Shown: positions 6,885 to 16,192, counted from the stretch's first letter. The stretch: 64,000 nt of DNA from AM-2324 sp042091035 (GCA_042091035.1 JBELIG010000001.1:1-64000), one strand, 5' to 3'. Program-made: numbers and translations. The notes: a model not told the origin generated them from the sequence alone.

Positions 6885-9803
6885 TTATATTTTTTCTACT
6901 AAAGCCTGATACACGGCTTCCTGTATCCGAGGTCTATAATTTAACCTTCCTAATTTATTATTCTTCATACTAGGATACGTTCTATTCGACAAAAATATAT
7001 AAATCAAATTCTCTTTAGGATCTGCCCAACATGCAATCCCTGTGAAGCCTAGATGTCCGAATGTATAAGTCGAAGCAGATGCTGCCATGTTTAATGTTAT
7101 AGAATCATCCAATTGTTTCATGTCAAAACCTAAACCTCTGCGACTACAGGTCGAACACCTTTGCGTAAAAGTACGAATTGTATTTGCACTTAAATACTGC
7201 TTCCCATTATATCTTCCTCCGTTCAATAGCATTTGCATAATCACCGAAAGATCAGATGCTGCACCAAACAAACCTGCATGACCAGAAACACCACCAAGCA
7301 TAGATGCACCCATATCATGCACATAACCCTGGACAACCTGCTGTCTAAAATAGTTATCGCGTTCCGTAGGAGGAATCTCGCTCTTTTCAAACTTCTCCAA
7401 AGGATTAAATCCTAGTCGATCCAATCCTAAAGGACCATAAAACCGTTCATGAACAAAAGCATCTATTCTTTTTCCTGTTTTTTCCTTTACCAAAGCAGCA
7501 AGCAGATAAAACCCTAAATCACTATATACATAACCCTGCTCTGGTTTAATTTCAGACTCAACAATCTTCACCCAAACAGAATCCACATAAGACGCTTTCA
7601 TAAAGAGCTTACTGGCTACTTCTATAGAAAAATCTGCATTTGGCCGTTTGTTGTATAATGAATCAATCGGTCTCTTTCTACTATCTACCGTCTCAAGATA
7701 AAATGGTATCCACGCCTTAAGCCCTGATCTATGCCTTAAAACATCCGCAATAAGCAATTGAGATTTATTGCTGCCTTCTAAAAAAGGAAGATGCTGTCCT
7801 AGGCTATCCTGTAGATCAATAAGACCATCCTGCTCCAAAGCCATCAAGGACAAAGTCGTAGCAGCTACTTTCGTAACCGAAGCTAAATCAAAAACAGAAG
7901 ATGCTTCTGTTTCATTTTTTCGCTTGTAGGTATGATGACCGTAGGCTTCCTCTAATACAATATGGCCATCTTTGGCAACAAGCACCACGCAACCTGGTGT
8001 AGCCTTTTTAGAAATTGCTTCCTCAGCTATTGAATCTACTACAGTTTTCAGGTCAGATCTGAAGCCCATATCTTCTGGACTCGCAAAACCCATTATCAAT
8101 TTATTTGACACAATAAGACCGTCGTTGAATGCAGATTTTTTACTGGCTGTAACCGGCAATTTACCGTCGATACGATAAACACCAAACATGGATTGCGCAG
8201 CAATATCCCGAACATCTTTATGATCTGAATAGGCTACAAGAACTGATGGGACGTCATCAAATGCATACAAAGAATAAGGATTGCCAAAAACAACAAGGGT
8301 CATGCCATTATGCTTTGATAGCGCCTGAACCAAGTCAATCTGTTCCGAACTCAAACCAAAATTCTTTCGCTTAGAATTAGACATTCCGTGCAGGCTAACT
8401 ATTACCTGATCATACTTAGAAGCCTTACTGACTAAAGATTTAAGCTTACTCGAACGCACTGTTGATCCTAAATTAACAGCATCTACTGATCTAAAATCTG
8501 ACAGTCGTTTTTGAAAGTCGTTCACTTCTGAACTTCCAAGCGCAATACTTAAAACCTTCAAATCCTTATCCACTTTTAAAGGATAAACACTATGCTCATC
8601 TCTAACCAATGTCATTGAGGCTTGAACCAATTTTTTTCTAAAGACATAGGATTCTGAACGTTTTAGATCTTGCTCAAGATTCTCTAGTACTATTGGTTTA
8701 TAATTTGCGAGACCACAGTCATATTTTGCTTTAAGTATACGTTTGACACTTGCATAAACCTGATCCTTATCCAAAGAGCCTTCCTCTAATCGCTTTAGAA
8801 TATTATCAATAGCCAATTCAACCTCACTAGGTATCAACAATATATCATTGCCCGCATCTAGCGCAACACCTTCAAGTGTTCCACGTTTATGGTGTTTGGT
8901 TACGCCATCCATATCTAGACCATCTGTCATAATCAATCCATCGTATCCCAATTCCTCCCGAATCAATCCGGTAACCACAGGCTTGGAAAGGGTAGTGGGT
9001 AAATTTGGTGTATCATCCAAAGCAGGCACGCTAAGGTGAGCAACCATAATTGAGCCTATCCCTTGGTCTGTGAGGAATTTAAATGGAAATAACTCAATGG
9101 AATCAAGTCTCTTTCTATCATGCTTTATGATTGGAAGATCCAAATGAGAGTCTGTATCTGTATCCCCATGTCCCGGAAAATGTTTGGCACAAGCTAAGAC
9201 ATCATTGTCTTCATGCCCTTTAGAATACATGTAGGATTTTATGGCTACATTATAAATATCCTCACCAAATGACCTGAAGTTGATCACAGGATTTCCAGCA
9301 TTATTATTTACATCTACAACGGGTGCTAAATTGATATGAATACCGATCCTTTTGCAATCATCCGAAATGTAACGACCTAACTCATAGATCAACTTATTAT
9401 CCTGAATTGCTCCTAGCGCCATGTTGTAAGGAAATGAAACCCCGTATTTCTTTAGGCGCATACCTAAGCCCCATTCTGCATCTGATGACACTAACAAGGG
9501 AACATGAGATACTTTTTCATTTAGCATGTTATTTATACGAGCTTGCTCATCTGGTGTTCCCTGAAAAAAACAAAGCCCACCAACTTGCTGCTGCTCTACA
9601 AGTTTAATCAATCGATCAACATGCTCCTGACCTTTATCAGAATGAGCTCTCACCATAAACAACTGCCCAATACGCTCAGCTTCTGTCATTTCTTGAAATA
9701 CAGAATCAACCCAAATCGCTCTTTGCTCATCAATATTCTGAGCAATTAGAAATACAGGGAATATCAGCACAAATAATACAAGCCAGTTTTTACTTAAGAT
9801 CAT
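6885..9803 (-). CDS. Fused NagZ-type glycoside hydrolase (family 3) and serine hydrolase
   Basis: The 972-residue protein carries a signal peptide (hydrophobic residues 7-21). The N-terminal half is a family-3 beta-N-acetylglucosaminidase, with KHFPGHGDT at 207-215 followed by the D218-H220 dyad and MTDGLDMDGV at 291-300, where D294 is the likely nucleophile. The C-terminal third (from about residue 595) is a class-C beta-lactamase/penicillin-binding-like serine hydrolase with SVTK (Ser642, Lys645) and a YSD variant of the usual YxN tyrosine motif. Bacteroidota NagZ proteins often have this fusion; they trim muropeptides or glycans in the periplasm. It heads a tight run (gap of two bases to the permease) and follows the TMTC-like gene by 21 bases. 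What the second domain cleaves is unknown. Confidence 0.92.
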   Translation of the reverse strand: MILSKNWLVLFVLIFPVFLIAQNIDEQRAIWVDSVFQEMTEAERIGQLFMVRAHSDKGQEHVDRLIKLVEQQQVGGLCFFQGTPDEQARINNMLNEKVSHVPLLVSSDAEWGLGMRLKKYGVSFPYNMALGAIQDNKLIYELGRYISDDCKRIGIHINLAPVVDVNNNAGNPVINFRSFGEDIYNVAIKSYMYSKGHEDNDVLACAKHFPGHGDTDTDSHLDLPIIKHDRKRLDSIELFPFKFLTDQGIGSIMVAHLSVPALDDTPNLPTTLSKPVVTGLIREELGYDGLIMTDGLDMDGVTKHHKRGTLEGVALDAGNDILLIPSEVELAIDNILKRLEEGSLDKDQVYASVKRILKAKYDCGLANYKPIVLENLEQDLKRSESYVFRKKLVQASMTLVRDEHSVYPLKVDKDLKVLSIALGSSEVNDFQKRLSDFRSVDAVNLGSTVRSSKLKSLVSKASKYDQVIVSLHGMSNSKRKNFGLSSEQIDLVQALSKHNGMTLVVFGNPYSLYAFDDVPSVLVAYSDHKDVRDIAAQSMFGVYRIDGKLPVTASKKSAFNDGLIVSNKLIMGFASPEDMGFRSDLKTVVDSIAEEAISKKATPGCVVLVAKDGHIVLEEAYGHHTYKRKNETEASSVFDLASVTKVAATTLSLMALEQDGLIDLQDSLGQHLPFLEGSNKSQLLIADVLRHRSGLKAWIPFYLETVDSRKRPIDSLYNKRPNADFSIEVASKLFMKASYVDSVWVKIVESEIKPEQGYVYSDLGFYLLAALVKEKTGKRIDAFVHERFYGPLGLDRLGFNPLEKFEKSEIPPTERDNYFRQQVVQGYVHDMGASMLGGVSGHAGLFGAASDLSVIMQMLLNGGRYNGKQYLSANTIRTFTQRCSTCSRRGLGFDMKQLDDSITLNMAASASTYTFGHLGFTGIACWADPKENLIYIFLSNRTYPSMKNNKLGRLNYRPRIQEAVYQALVEKI

Positions 9804-9824
9804 ATCTGAATATTTTCTAAATGG

Positions 9825-11765
9825 TTATCCATTATTGTTTTGCAACTTAACAAAAAAGTCGGGATCCAGTGACAGGATTTTCTGCTCCAATGCACTTACC
9901 TGCTCTTGTTGTTTAAGATTTGCATAAGCAGTTAGTAAATTATAATAGGACCAAGGATTATTCGGTTCCAATTCTACACATTTATTGAAGTAAGAAACAG
10001 CCTGCTCTGAATTCTGAGAAATCCCATAGGCAATACCCAATAAACGATTTACCTCATAACTTTGATTCCCTCTCATCGCCTCAGCCTTATGCAAATACTG
10101 CAGCGCTTTAGTAAGGTTATTCTCAGTCTGCCCTGCATATTCACCACCCTCAACATATGCCTCAAAAAGATTGTTCTGAGCATCTATATAACTTGGAGCC
10201 ATCTTTAGAATTCGTTCATACCATTGGATAGCCTCATCAAACTCTTTAAGATAAAACGAAGCATTTCCTCTTAATAAATAAGCATTTTTATAGGTTGGAT
10301 GAATGCGTATAGCATTTTCCGCATAGCTCTTAGCCTTTGTAAGTTCTGATGTTTTTCTGCTTTCAGGATCATTTTTGTGTGTATCAATGATTATCCCTGC
10401 CGCCGAAGTACACAGCTTTGCAGAATTCGTTGACTTCTTGATATCTGCAGTGAATAGGGTGTAATTATTTTTCCAAACTTTGTTTCTCTTGATAGTACCG
10501 AAGGCTAAAATTAACATAAAAGCATAAGTAGGGATCAAACCTAAGCTCCTTGGAGTTTCCAATTTTTGCTTAAACATCTTTTCTCCAACTACACAGAACA
10601 AAAAAGATATTAATAGACAGAAACCTAAAGAAGGCATAAAAATGAAGCGCTCGGCCATATTTGTTCCAATGGAAATTAAAACATTTGAAACTATGGATAA
10701 GCTTATCAGATAGAAAGCAATAGAAAAACTTATCAAAGGTCTTTTTCTAAATTGGGTGAAGAATAAGGCGATTAGTCCTAAATAGCTTAGCAAAGATATT
10801 AACACCCATAAGTCACCCCATTCCATCAAAGTTATATAGCGAGGATAATAGTCATGCGTTAATCCTACTGGAAAGAATAATAGTTTTATATAGCCTCCCA
10901 AGGTGTATATTACTGTTGGTAACCTTTCAAAAAATGATAAAACCTCATAACTACTTCCTGTCCATTTTAGGAATGGATTATTCATCAATTCTAAAGATTC
11001 TGAACCCATTGAAAATCCTAATACTGAAAATCGAATTGCTAAGAATAATAAAACTCCGACAAATGCAGGAAGACTATACTTTGTAAGTGCCCTAAACTTC
11101 AATCCCCGGAACAACATTAGCCCAATAGGGATGATCAAAACAAAGGTGATTGCATTCTCTTTTGACATAGACCCAAGGAATAAGAAGAAGCCACTTAAAA
11201 TCAAGCTACTTAACTTCTTGTTATCCACATAAGTCAGAATATATTTAAAACTTAAGACCGCAAACAGCAGTGCCAGAATTTCATCCCGACCTTTAATATT
11301 GGCTACAACCTCAGAGTGTACAGGATGCACCGCAAACAATAATGCAGTCAGAAGTGCCAATAAATCGGAATGGCGATGATCCCGAAGTAAGGTTCTTAAG
11401 AATTGAAAAATCAATGCACACAGCAAGGCAAATAAGAGCACATTTAACAAGTGCCCTATGAATGGATTTTCACCAAACAATTCGTATTCTAAGGCAAACA
11501 TAGCAAGACTTAAGGGTCTATACCTTCCTCCTTGAACTAAATTATCTTTACCATCTTTCTTAAAGAATCCATAAAAAGTATCTTTAGAAAAGATGGAACC
11601 CATACCGGCCAACCCTTCTTTTGTAAACTGATTGTCTGTTATAACAATAGAGTCATCCAAGGCATAATCATGCCCCAAAGTATTTGCATGAACCAAAAAT
11701 GCAGCTAATAAAACGAGAAAAGGCATTTGCTTACCTTTTAGAAGATCCTTACCAAGTCTGGCCAT
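9825..11765 (-). CDS. TMTC-like membrane glycosyltransferase with C-terminal TPRs
   Basis: The 646-residue protein has about ten membrane spans in its first 420 residues, followed by TPR repeats (about 470-640; for example 'YLKEFDEAIQWYERILKMAPS' and 'EQAVSYFNKCVELEPNNPWSYYNL'). The first luminal loop contains 'HDYALDDSIVITDN', an Asp-Asp motif typical of GT-C enzymes, and 'AVHPVHSEVVANIKGRDE' is characteristic of TMTC/DUF1736 proteins. Eukaryotic TMTCs are O-mannosyltransferases that use dolichol-phosphate-mannose; the bacterial versions are likely polyprenol-phosphate-sugar-dependent protein glycosyltransferases (inferred). A possible donor-making enzyme is the GT2 protein at 27962. The gene lies between the lipid kinase (47-base gap) and the NagZ fusion (21-base gap). 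Confidence 0.82.
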   Translation of the reverse strand: MARLGKDLLKGKQMPFLVLLAAFLVHANTLGHDYALDDSIVITDNQFTKEGLAGMGSIFSKDTFYGFFKKDGKDNLVQGGRYRPLSLAMFALEYELFGENPFIGHLLNVLLFALLCALIFQFLRTLLRDHRHSDLLALLTALLFAVHPVHSEVVANIKGRDEILALLFAVLSFKYILTYVDNKKLSSLILSGFFLFLGSMSKENAITFVLIIPIGLMLFRGLKFRALTKYSLPAFVGVLLFLAIRFSVLGFSMGSESLELMNNPFLKWTGSSYEVLSFFERLPTVIYTLGGYIKLLFFPVGLTHDYYPRYITLMEWGDLWVLISLLSYLGLIALFFTQFRKRPLISFSIAFYLISLSIVSNVLISIGTNMAERFIFMPSLGFCLLISFLFCVVGEKMFKQKLETPRSLGLIPTYAFMLILAFGTIKRNKVWKNNYTLFTADIKKSTNSAKLCTSAAGIIIDTHKNDPESRKTSELTKAKSYAENAIRIHPTYKNAYLLRGNASFYLKEFDEAIQWYERILKMAPSYIDAQNNLFEAYVEGGEYAGQTENNLTKALQYLHKAEAMRGNQSYEVNRLLGIAYGISQNSEQAVSYFNKCVELEPNNPWSYYNLLTAYANLKQQEQVSALEQKILSLDPDFFVKLQNNNG

Positions 11766-11812
11766 AATTCATTAACATTAACGACTTTCCAAAAAGATAT
11801 TATCCAATATCA

Positions 11813-12760
11813 TTATACCTGTTTAGGTACCAAAACATGTATTGCTTCTTTTACACTTATAAACGTACAGGGTGCCTCTCCTATGTATTCTCCATCTACT
11901 TCAAGATCCATTTTTCTTCCAGGATCTAAACAGTGGACCTCTATACGCTCACTATCAAATGCCTGAATTTTTGGATGCTCCTCATAGGTGCCATTGTAAA
12001 ACCGTTTAAGCTCTAATACAACCTCGTATTTCTTCAAGTCCCTTGCAGCAGTAAATGACAAAAGCCCATCATATGGGCTAGCCGAAGGAACGATTTCCAT
12101 GCCGCCACCAGCATACTTATTAATTCCAACATTAAGTGTATAACATCTAGATTCAAATGAATCCTTTCCTGAAACTACTTTCGCAGTATGTAATTTATAA
12201 GAAACTAAGCAGCGCAGCAACATAGATAAATACACTAATTTGTTCTTTTTAGGCATGAAACCCTCCTCAAGTTTCCTTACCAGATAGGCATCATAGGCCA
12301 TCCCGGCAACATTAATAAAATATCTCTTTTCCTCTATGCCTCCTGAGTAAAAGTGCACAAGTCCAAGATCGTGGGCCTTTGATTCTCCATGCACAAACAT
12401 CTCCATCCAAAGCACTGGATCAAGTGGAATCTGCATACCTCTAGCCCAATCATTCCCTGTTCCTGTTGGAAAAAGTCCATACAAAACTTTATTTCGCAGC
12501 CCAGGAGGAAGCTCCATTAAGCTATTAATGATCTCATTATTCGTCCCATCTCCTCCTATCCCAATCAAACAATCATAAGATATTGATTCAAAGGATTTAG
12601 AAACAATATCTTGCACAGCACCTTTACGATCTGTAACCAAAATAGTTAAATACGTACAACTTTTATCTAGTAGCCTAAGAAATGCAGCAGCTCTTTTTTT
12701 AGACTTCCTATTCCCACTTACAGGATTATGAATAACTAATATTGCTTTGTTCAACATCAT
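11813..12760 (-). CDS. Diacylglycerol/sphingosine kinase-like lipid kinase (YegS/DgkB family)
   Basis: The 315-residue protein has the DAGK catalytic signature: NPVSGNRKSKK near residue 12, the nucleotide-binding GGDGTNNE at 69-76 and GTGNDWARG at 100-108. Family members phosphorylate diacylglycerol or related lipids at the cytoplasmic face, recycling diacylglycerol into phospholipid. The C-terminal beta-domain ends with 'MDLEVDGEYIGEAPC', typical of the family. It begins the minus-strand run and is divergent from the ABC exporter. The start may be Met1 or Met2. Confidence 0.88.
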   Translation of the reverse strand: MMLNKAILVIHNPVSGNRKSKKRAAAFLRLLDKSCTYLTILVTDRKGAVQDIVSKSFESISYDCLIGIGGDGTNNEIINSLMELPPGLRNKVLYGLFPTGTGNDWARGMQIPLDPVLWMEMFVHGESKAHDLGLVHFYSGGIEEKRYFINVAGMAYDAYLVRKLEEGFMPKKNKLVYLSMLLRCLVSYKLHTAKVVSGKDSFESRCYTLNVGINKYAGGGMEIVPSASPYDGLLSFTAARDLKKYEVVLELKRFYNGTYEEHPKIQAFDSERIEVHCLDPGRKMDLEVDGEYIGEAPCTFISVKEAIHVLVPKQV

Positions 12761-12841
12761 GATAGCAAGTTACCCAATTAATTTTTATCGAATAAAAATA
12801 GACCTATATAGATAAATTTATCTTAACCTTATCCTAAAGTG

Positions 12842-12849
12842 TATCTTTG
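12842..12849 (+). promoter_or_regulatory. -7 box for the NatAB-like operon
   Basis: TATCTTTG matches TAnnTTTG exactly and ends 20 bases before the ATG at 12870, giving a predicted leader of about 14 bases. No clear -33 TTG is present. Confidence 0.5.
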
Positions 12850-12869
12850 ATTATCAAAATATACAAATC

Positions 12870-13772
12870 ATGGATTCCATAATTAGTGTGCAAAACGTCA
12901 GTAAACACTATGGTGATTATACGGCCGTCAACAGCATAAACCTTGAACTTAAAAAGGGCTGCCTCTTTGGTCTTCTAGGTCCAAACGGAGCAGGAAAGAC
13001 TTCTTTAATTAGAATGATGACAACGATTACCTCAATCGATGAAGGTCAAATATTGTTTAATGGAGTTCCACTAAATGGAAAATCACCACAATACATTGGA
13101 TACATGCCTGAGGAAAGAGGCTTATACAAGAAGATGAAAGTCGGAGAGCAACTACTCTATCTTGCGCAACTCAAAGGAATGAGCAAGAAAGAAGCTAACG
13201 AGAAGATATGCTTTTGGATGGAACGTTTCGAAATTATGGATTGGTGGAGCAAGGAGATCAATGAGCTTTCCAAGGGGATGCAGCAGAAGATACAATTCAT
13301 ATCAACAGTTGTACACGAACCAGAATTGCTAATCCTTGATGAACCTTTTTCAGGACTTGATCCTATCAATACAAACCTCATCAAGTCAGAAATCTTCAGA
13401 CTTAAAGAAAAAGGAACCACAATCATATTTTCTACACACCGAATGGAACAAGTAGAGGAAATTTGTGAAGAAATCATGTTAGTCAATAAAGGAAATACTG
13501 TACTTGGTGGAAACATTCAAGATATCAGAAACACGTACAAGAAAAATCATTTTGAAATAAAAACAGCCAATCCTTTAAACAATACAGATAATATACCAGG
13601 AACTGTACTTGACCAACAAGGCAATACAATGATTGTACATTTGGAGAATGACAAAAATTCAAATGAACTGATCAAGTATTTTGTAAACAAGGGAGAAAGA
13701 CTGATTTCCTTCAAAGAAATCCTTCCAAGCTTAAATGAAATCTTTATCCAAACTGTAGAATCTGTAGCATAA
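12870..13772 (+). CDS. ABC transporter ATP-binding protein (NatA-like)
   Basis: The 300-residue ATPase has Walker A GPNGAGKT at 37-44, the signature 'LSKGMQQKIQF', Walker B 'LLILDEPFSGLDP' and the switch histidine in 'FSTHRMEQ'. A C-terminal extension of about 80 residues resembles the DUF4162 region of NatA/BcrA-type subunits. It should power the permease encoded next, whose ATG overlaps its TAA by one base. The substrate is unknown; related NatAB systems expel sodium ions or toxic compounds. Confidence 0.92.
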   Translation: MDSIISVQNVSKHYGDYTAVNSINLELKKGCLFGLLGPNGAGKTSLIRMMTTITSIDEGQILFNGVPLNGKSPQYIGYMPEERGLYKKMKVGEQLLYLAQLKGMSKKEANEKICFWMERFEIMDWWSKEINELSKGMQQKIQFISTVVHEPELLILDEPFSGLDPINTNLIKSEIFRLKEKGTTIIFSTHRMEQVEEICEEIMLVNKGNTVLGGNIQDIRNTYKKNHFEIKTANPLNNTDNIPGTVLDQQGNTMIVHLENDKNSNELIKYFVNKGERLISFKEILPSLNEIFIQTVESVA

Positions 13773-15085
13773 TGAAAAATCTAAAACTTATTATCTCCCG
13801 AGAATATCTTACACGGGTAAAGAAAAAGTCCTTCATAATAACGACTCTAGTCACACCACTGGCAATAGGTCTGTTCGTTTTTGTACTTGGTTTCATCTTA
13901 AACTACAGTGATGGAGAAGAACAAACAATTGCAGTTGTAGATCAATCTGGCATTTTTAATAAGCCTGCTGATCTTGCACGTTCTGGTAGTACATCCTTTG
14001 AACTAACAGATGCAACAGTTGAGGAACTAAAGGCTACTTATGAGGAAAATGGATTTGATGCTATTCTTTACATACCTGAAATAAAGAATCTTTATGCACA
14101 AACGCATACTATCTTTTTTTACTCTGAAAAAAGTCCAACATTAGACCTTGAGATGGTCATTGGAAATCGGGTAAAGAATAAAATCCGGAACTACAAAATA
14201 GATGTTCTCAATCTAGACAAAAAGGAACTAGCAGCCCTTGAAACAAGTGTTGACATTGATCCTGAGCCAATTGTAGAAGGGGAAAAAGATCAGTCCAAAC
14301 ACACGAATCTAGTAGCTGCAGGTATTGGAGGGTTCATGGGATTCATAATGTATATGGCTGTATTTATCTATGGTATGATGGTAATGCGATCGGTTATGGA
14401 AGAAAAGACTAATCGTATTGTTGAAGTAATGATCTCTACGGTTAAGCCTTTTGAACTGATGCTCGGAAAGATCATAGGGGTTGGTGGTGTTGGATTGACA
14501 CAGCTGGCAATATGGGCAGTTCTAATTCCAATTATACAGATAACCGCATCTGCATTCTGGGGTATTGATACTAGTGAACTGACAAGCTTAGATCCGTCTG
14601 TAGATCAAGAAGAAATCATGGGAGATTTTGCAATGATAATGGCTGAAATATCCAATCAAAATTGGTGGTCAATAATTCCATTATTCTTGTTTTACTTTAT
14701 TGGAGGATACTTGTTATATGCATCACTTTTTGCTGCAGTTGGTTCGGCAATCGGCGATGACATTACAGAAGGTCAAGCACTAACTATTCCTATTACTATA
14801 CCTGTGGCGATTGCATTCTATATAATGATTACAGCAGTGCAATCTCCAAACAGTACCCTTGCAGTATTCTCATCAATATTTCCATTGTTTTCACCAATTG
14901 TGATGCCAGCACGACTTGCCTTCGAGCCACCAATTTGGCAGTTGCTTGTCTCTATGGTCGTATTAATTGGAACCTGTATATTCTTTACTTGGATAGCAGG
15001 TAGAATATACAGAATTGGAATCTTGATGTATGGAAAGAAAGCCAGCTTCAAAGACCTCTTCAGGTGGTTCTTCAAACAATATTAA
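13772..15085 (+). CDS. ABC-2 type permease (NatB-like)
   Basis: The 437-residue membrane protein has one N-terminal span (about residues 22-43, after 'REYLTRVKKKSFIITTLVTPLAIG'), a large extracytoplasmic domain to about residue 180, and five or six spans in the C-terminal half. 'RSVMEEKTNRIVEVMISTVKPFELMLGKIIGVGGVGLTQL' (about 207-246) spans the hallmark ABC-2 permease motif. It pairs with the ATPase encoded immediately upstream (one-base overlap). Together they form a complete two-gene exporter with no extra subunit. Confidence 0.9.
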   Translation: MKNLKLIISREYLTRVKKKSFIITTLVTPLAIGLFVFVLGFILNYSDGEEQTIAVVDQSGIFNKPADLARSGSTSFELTDATVEELKATYEENGFDAILYIPEIKNLYAQTHTIFFYSEKSPTLDLEMVIGNRVKNKIRNYKIDVLNLDKKELAALETSVDIDPEPIVEGEKDQSKHTNLVAAGIGGFMGFIMYMAVFIYGMMVMRSVMEEKTNRIVEVMISTVKPFELMLGKIIGVGGVGLTQLAIWAVLIPIIQITASAFWGIDTSELTSLDPSVDQEEIMGDFAMIMAEISNQNWWSIIPLFLFYFIGGYLLYASLFAAVGSAIGDDITEGQALTIPITIPVAIAFYIMITAVQSPNSTLAVFSSIFPLFSPIVMPARLAFEPPIWQLLVSMVVLIGTCIFFTWIAGRIYRIGILMYGKKASFKDLFRWFFKQY

Positions 15086-15091
15086 TTCCAA

Positions 15092-15793
15092 TCACCAAAG
15101 ATCAGCGAAGGCAAGTGTTGCCACGCTGATCTTTGCCTTTGGGTAGACTTCTAAAAGTGCAAGTGCACATATTTCTAATGTTGTCCCCGTTGTCATTACA
15201 TCATCAATGATCAAAAAGTGAGGACATTCCGCAAGTACCTGCTTCTCAGAAACCATAGCTCCTTCCAAATTCTTCAAACGCGCTAACCTTCCCATCTTTG
15301 TTTGAGTACCTGTATTTTTAAGGCGTTTCAATCCATTAAATATGGGCTTATTATCCCAAGACTCTTGAACACCCAAACAAATAAGAGCAGTTTGATTGTA
15401 CCCACGTTTTCGCTTTTTCTTTCGATGTAAAGGTACTGGAACCAAGTAATCCACTGTTTCAAATGCTTCACTTTTTGCCAAAGATGTCCCTAGAAGTCTA
15501 CCCAGAAACCTTGCCAATTCTTTCCCCGAATCATATTTAAGTCGATATATAAGATTTTGAACAAATGCATCCTTTTGAAAAAAGAGCAATGAAGCTCCAG
15601 AACACAGCGGCAAGCGACCCCAAAATCGTTGTTCGAATAAATTATTCCGGAGTTCAAAATGGTAGGTAAAGGGGAGTTCATCAAAACAAAACATACACAG
15701 ATGTAGTACGTGGTCATTATAACGCTTCCCTGAACAAGCAATACATTGGGCAGGAAACAACAAGTCCGTAATTATCCTTTTCAGATATTTCAT
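15092..15793 (-). CDS. comF: ComF-family phosphoribosyltransferase-like protein
   Basis: The 233-residue protein has the ComF layout: an N-terminal zinc finger with C17, C20, C33 and C36, and a C-terminal phosphoribosyltransferase fold with the PRPP loop in 'FLIIDDVMTTGTTLE'. 'YLVPVPLHRKKKRKRGYNQ' is the conserved ComF core motif. ComF proteins act in uptake or processing of transforming DNA, and in other species bind late competence or replication factors. It is convergent with the ABC permease gene (six-base gap), and a strong stem-loop (15097-15134) is embedded in its last codons. Confidence 0.88.
   Translation of the reverse strand: MKYLKRIITDLLFPAQCIACSGKRYNDHVLHLCMFCFDELPFTYHFELRNNLFEQRFWGRLPLCSGASLLFFQKDAFVQNLIYRLKYDSGKELARFLGRLLGTSLAKSEAFETVDYLVPVPLHRKKKRKRGYNQTALICLGVQESWDNKPIFNGLKRLKNTGTQTKMGRLARLKNLEGAMVSEKQVLAECPHFLIIDDVMTTGTTLEICALALLEVYPKAKISVATLAFADLW
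15097..15134. terminator. Long stem-loop at convergent junction, inside comF 3' end
   Basis: AAAGATCAGCG (15097-15107) is a perfect complement of CGCTGATCTTT (15124-15134). Inside it GGCAA (15110-15114) pairs with TTGCC (15118-15122) around a GTG loop. It begins 12 bases after the ABC permease stop codon, so it may end that transcript, but it lacks a T-run on either strand. It also encodes the last residues of ComF. Confidence 0.5.
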
Positions 15794-15800
15794 AGGACAA

Positions 15801-15836
15801 ATAAAAAACGCCTAGACCACAAAATGTGATAGGCGT
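15801..15836 (-). terminator. Intrinsic terminator with no gene before it
   Basis: On the minus strand ACGCCTA (plus 15836-15830) pairs with TAGGCGT (15814-15808), with an inner CACA..TGTG stem, and is followed at once by TTTTTTAT. This is a textbook terminator. The nearest upstream minus-strand gene is recO, about 1 kb away behind a plus-strand gene. It therefore either ends an unannotated small RNA or stops recO read-through before comF. Confidence 0.75.
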
Positions 15837-16027
15837 GTCAAAACAAAACGAAAAACCAACTTTAAACAAAATCTTTGTTGAAATCTAAATCATAAAGATG
15901 CTTTTTCGATTACTGCATAAAAAATCTACCAAAAATTATTTTCTTTTGAATATCCTCACCTGTACAGACAAGATTTTTATAAAAAACCCTTATTTCAAAA
16001 TCATAAAAAATATAAATTTTAATTAAT

Positions 16028-16043
16028 TGTCTAGTTATAGACA
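16028..16043. repeat. 6-bp inverted repeat, operator-like
   Basis: TGTCTA (16028-16033) and TAGACA (16038-16043) are perfect arms around GTTA. It lies about 165 bases upstream of the HD-gene promoter and just upstream of where a minus-strand small RNA would start. Function is unknown; with arms this short chance is possible. Confidence 0.3.
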
Positions 16044-16192
16044 TTCTTGTAGCGAATAAAAACAGGAACTTTATTGTTTACCAATCTATTATAATATTGG
16101 GTCTTTATTTTTTTTGGGTCAAATCAACCGACAACATATTTGAATTTTATTATATAATTAAATTAACATTTAATTATCCAGACATCAAATCC

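Larger units (their letters stand above)
15794..16192. other. Non-coding region with an orphan terminator
   Basis: About 400 AT-rich bases between comF and the HD-domain gene hold no reading frame of credible length on either strand. They contain a minus-strand intrinsic terminator (15801-15836), a 6-bp inverted repeat (16028-16043) and, at the right end, the promoter of the HD gene. A minus-strand small RNA ending at the terminator is possible. Confidence 0.5.

Noticed and set aside
13157..13516. A 119-codon minus-strand frame inside the ABC ATPase gene
   Set aside because: It is the shadow of a strongly conserved ATPase sequence.
15837..16020. 6S RNA identity for the candidate RNA before comF
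   Set aside because: Length would fit, but I could not find the long paired ends and central bubble expected for 6S RNA.
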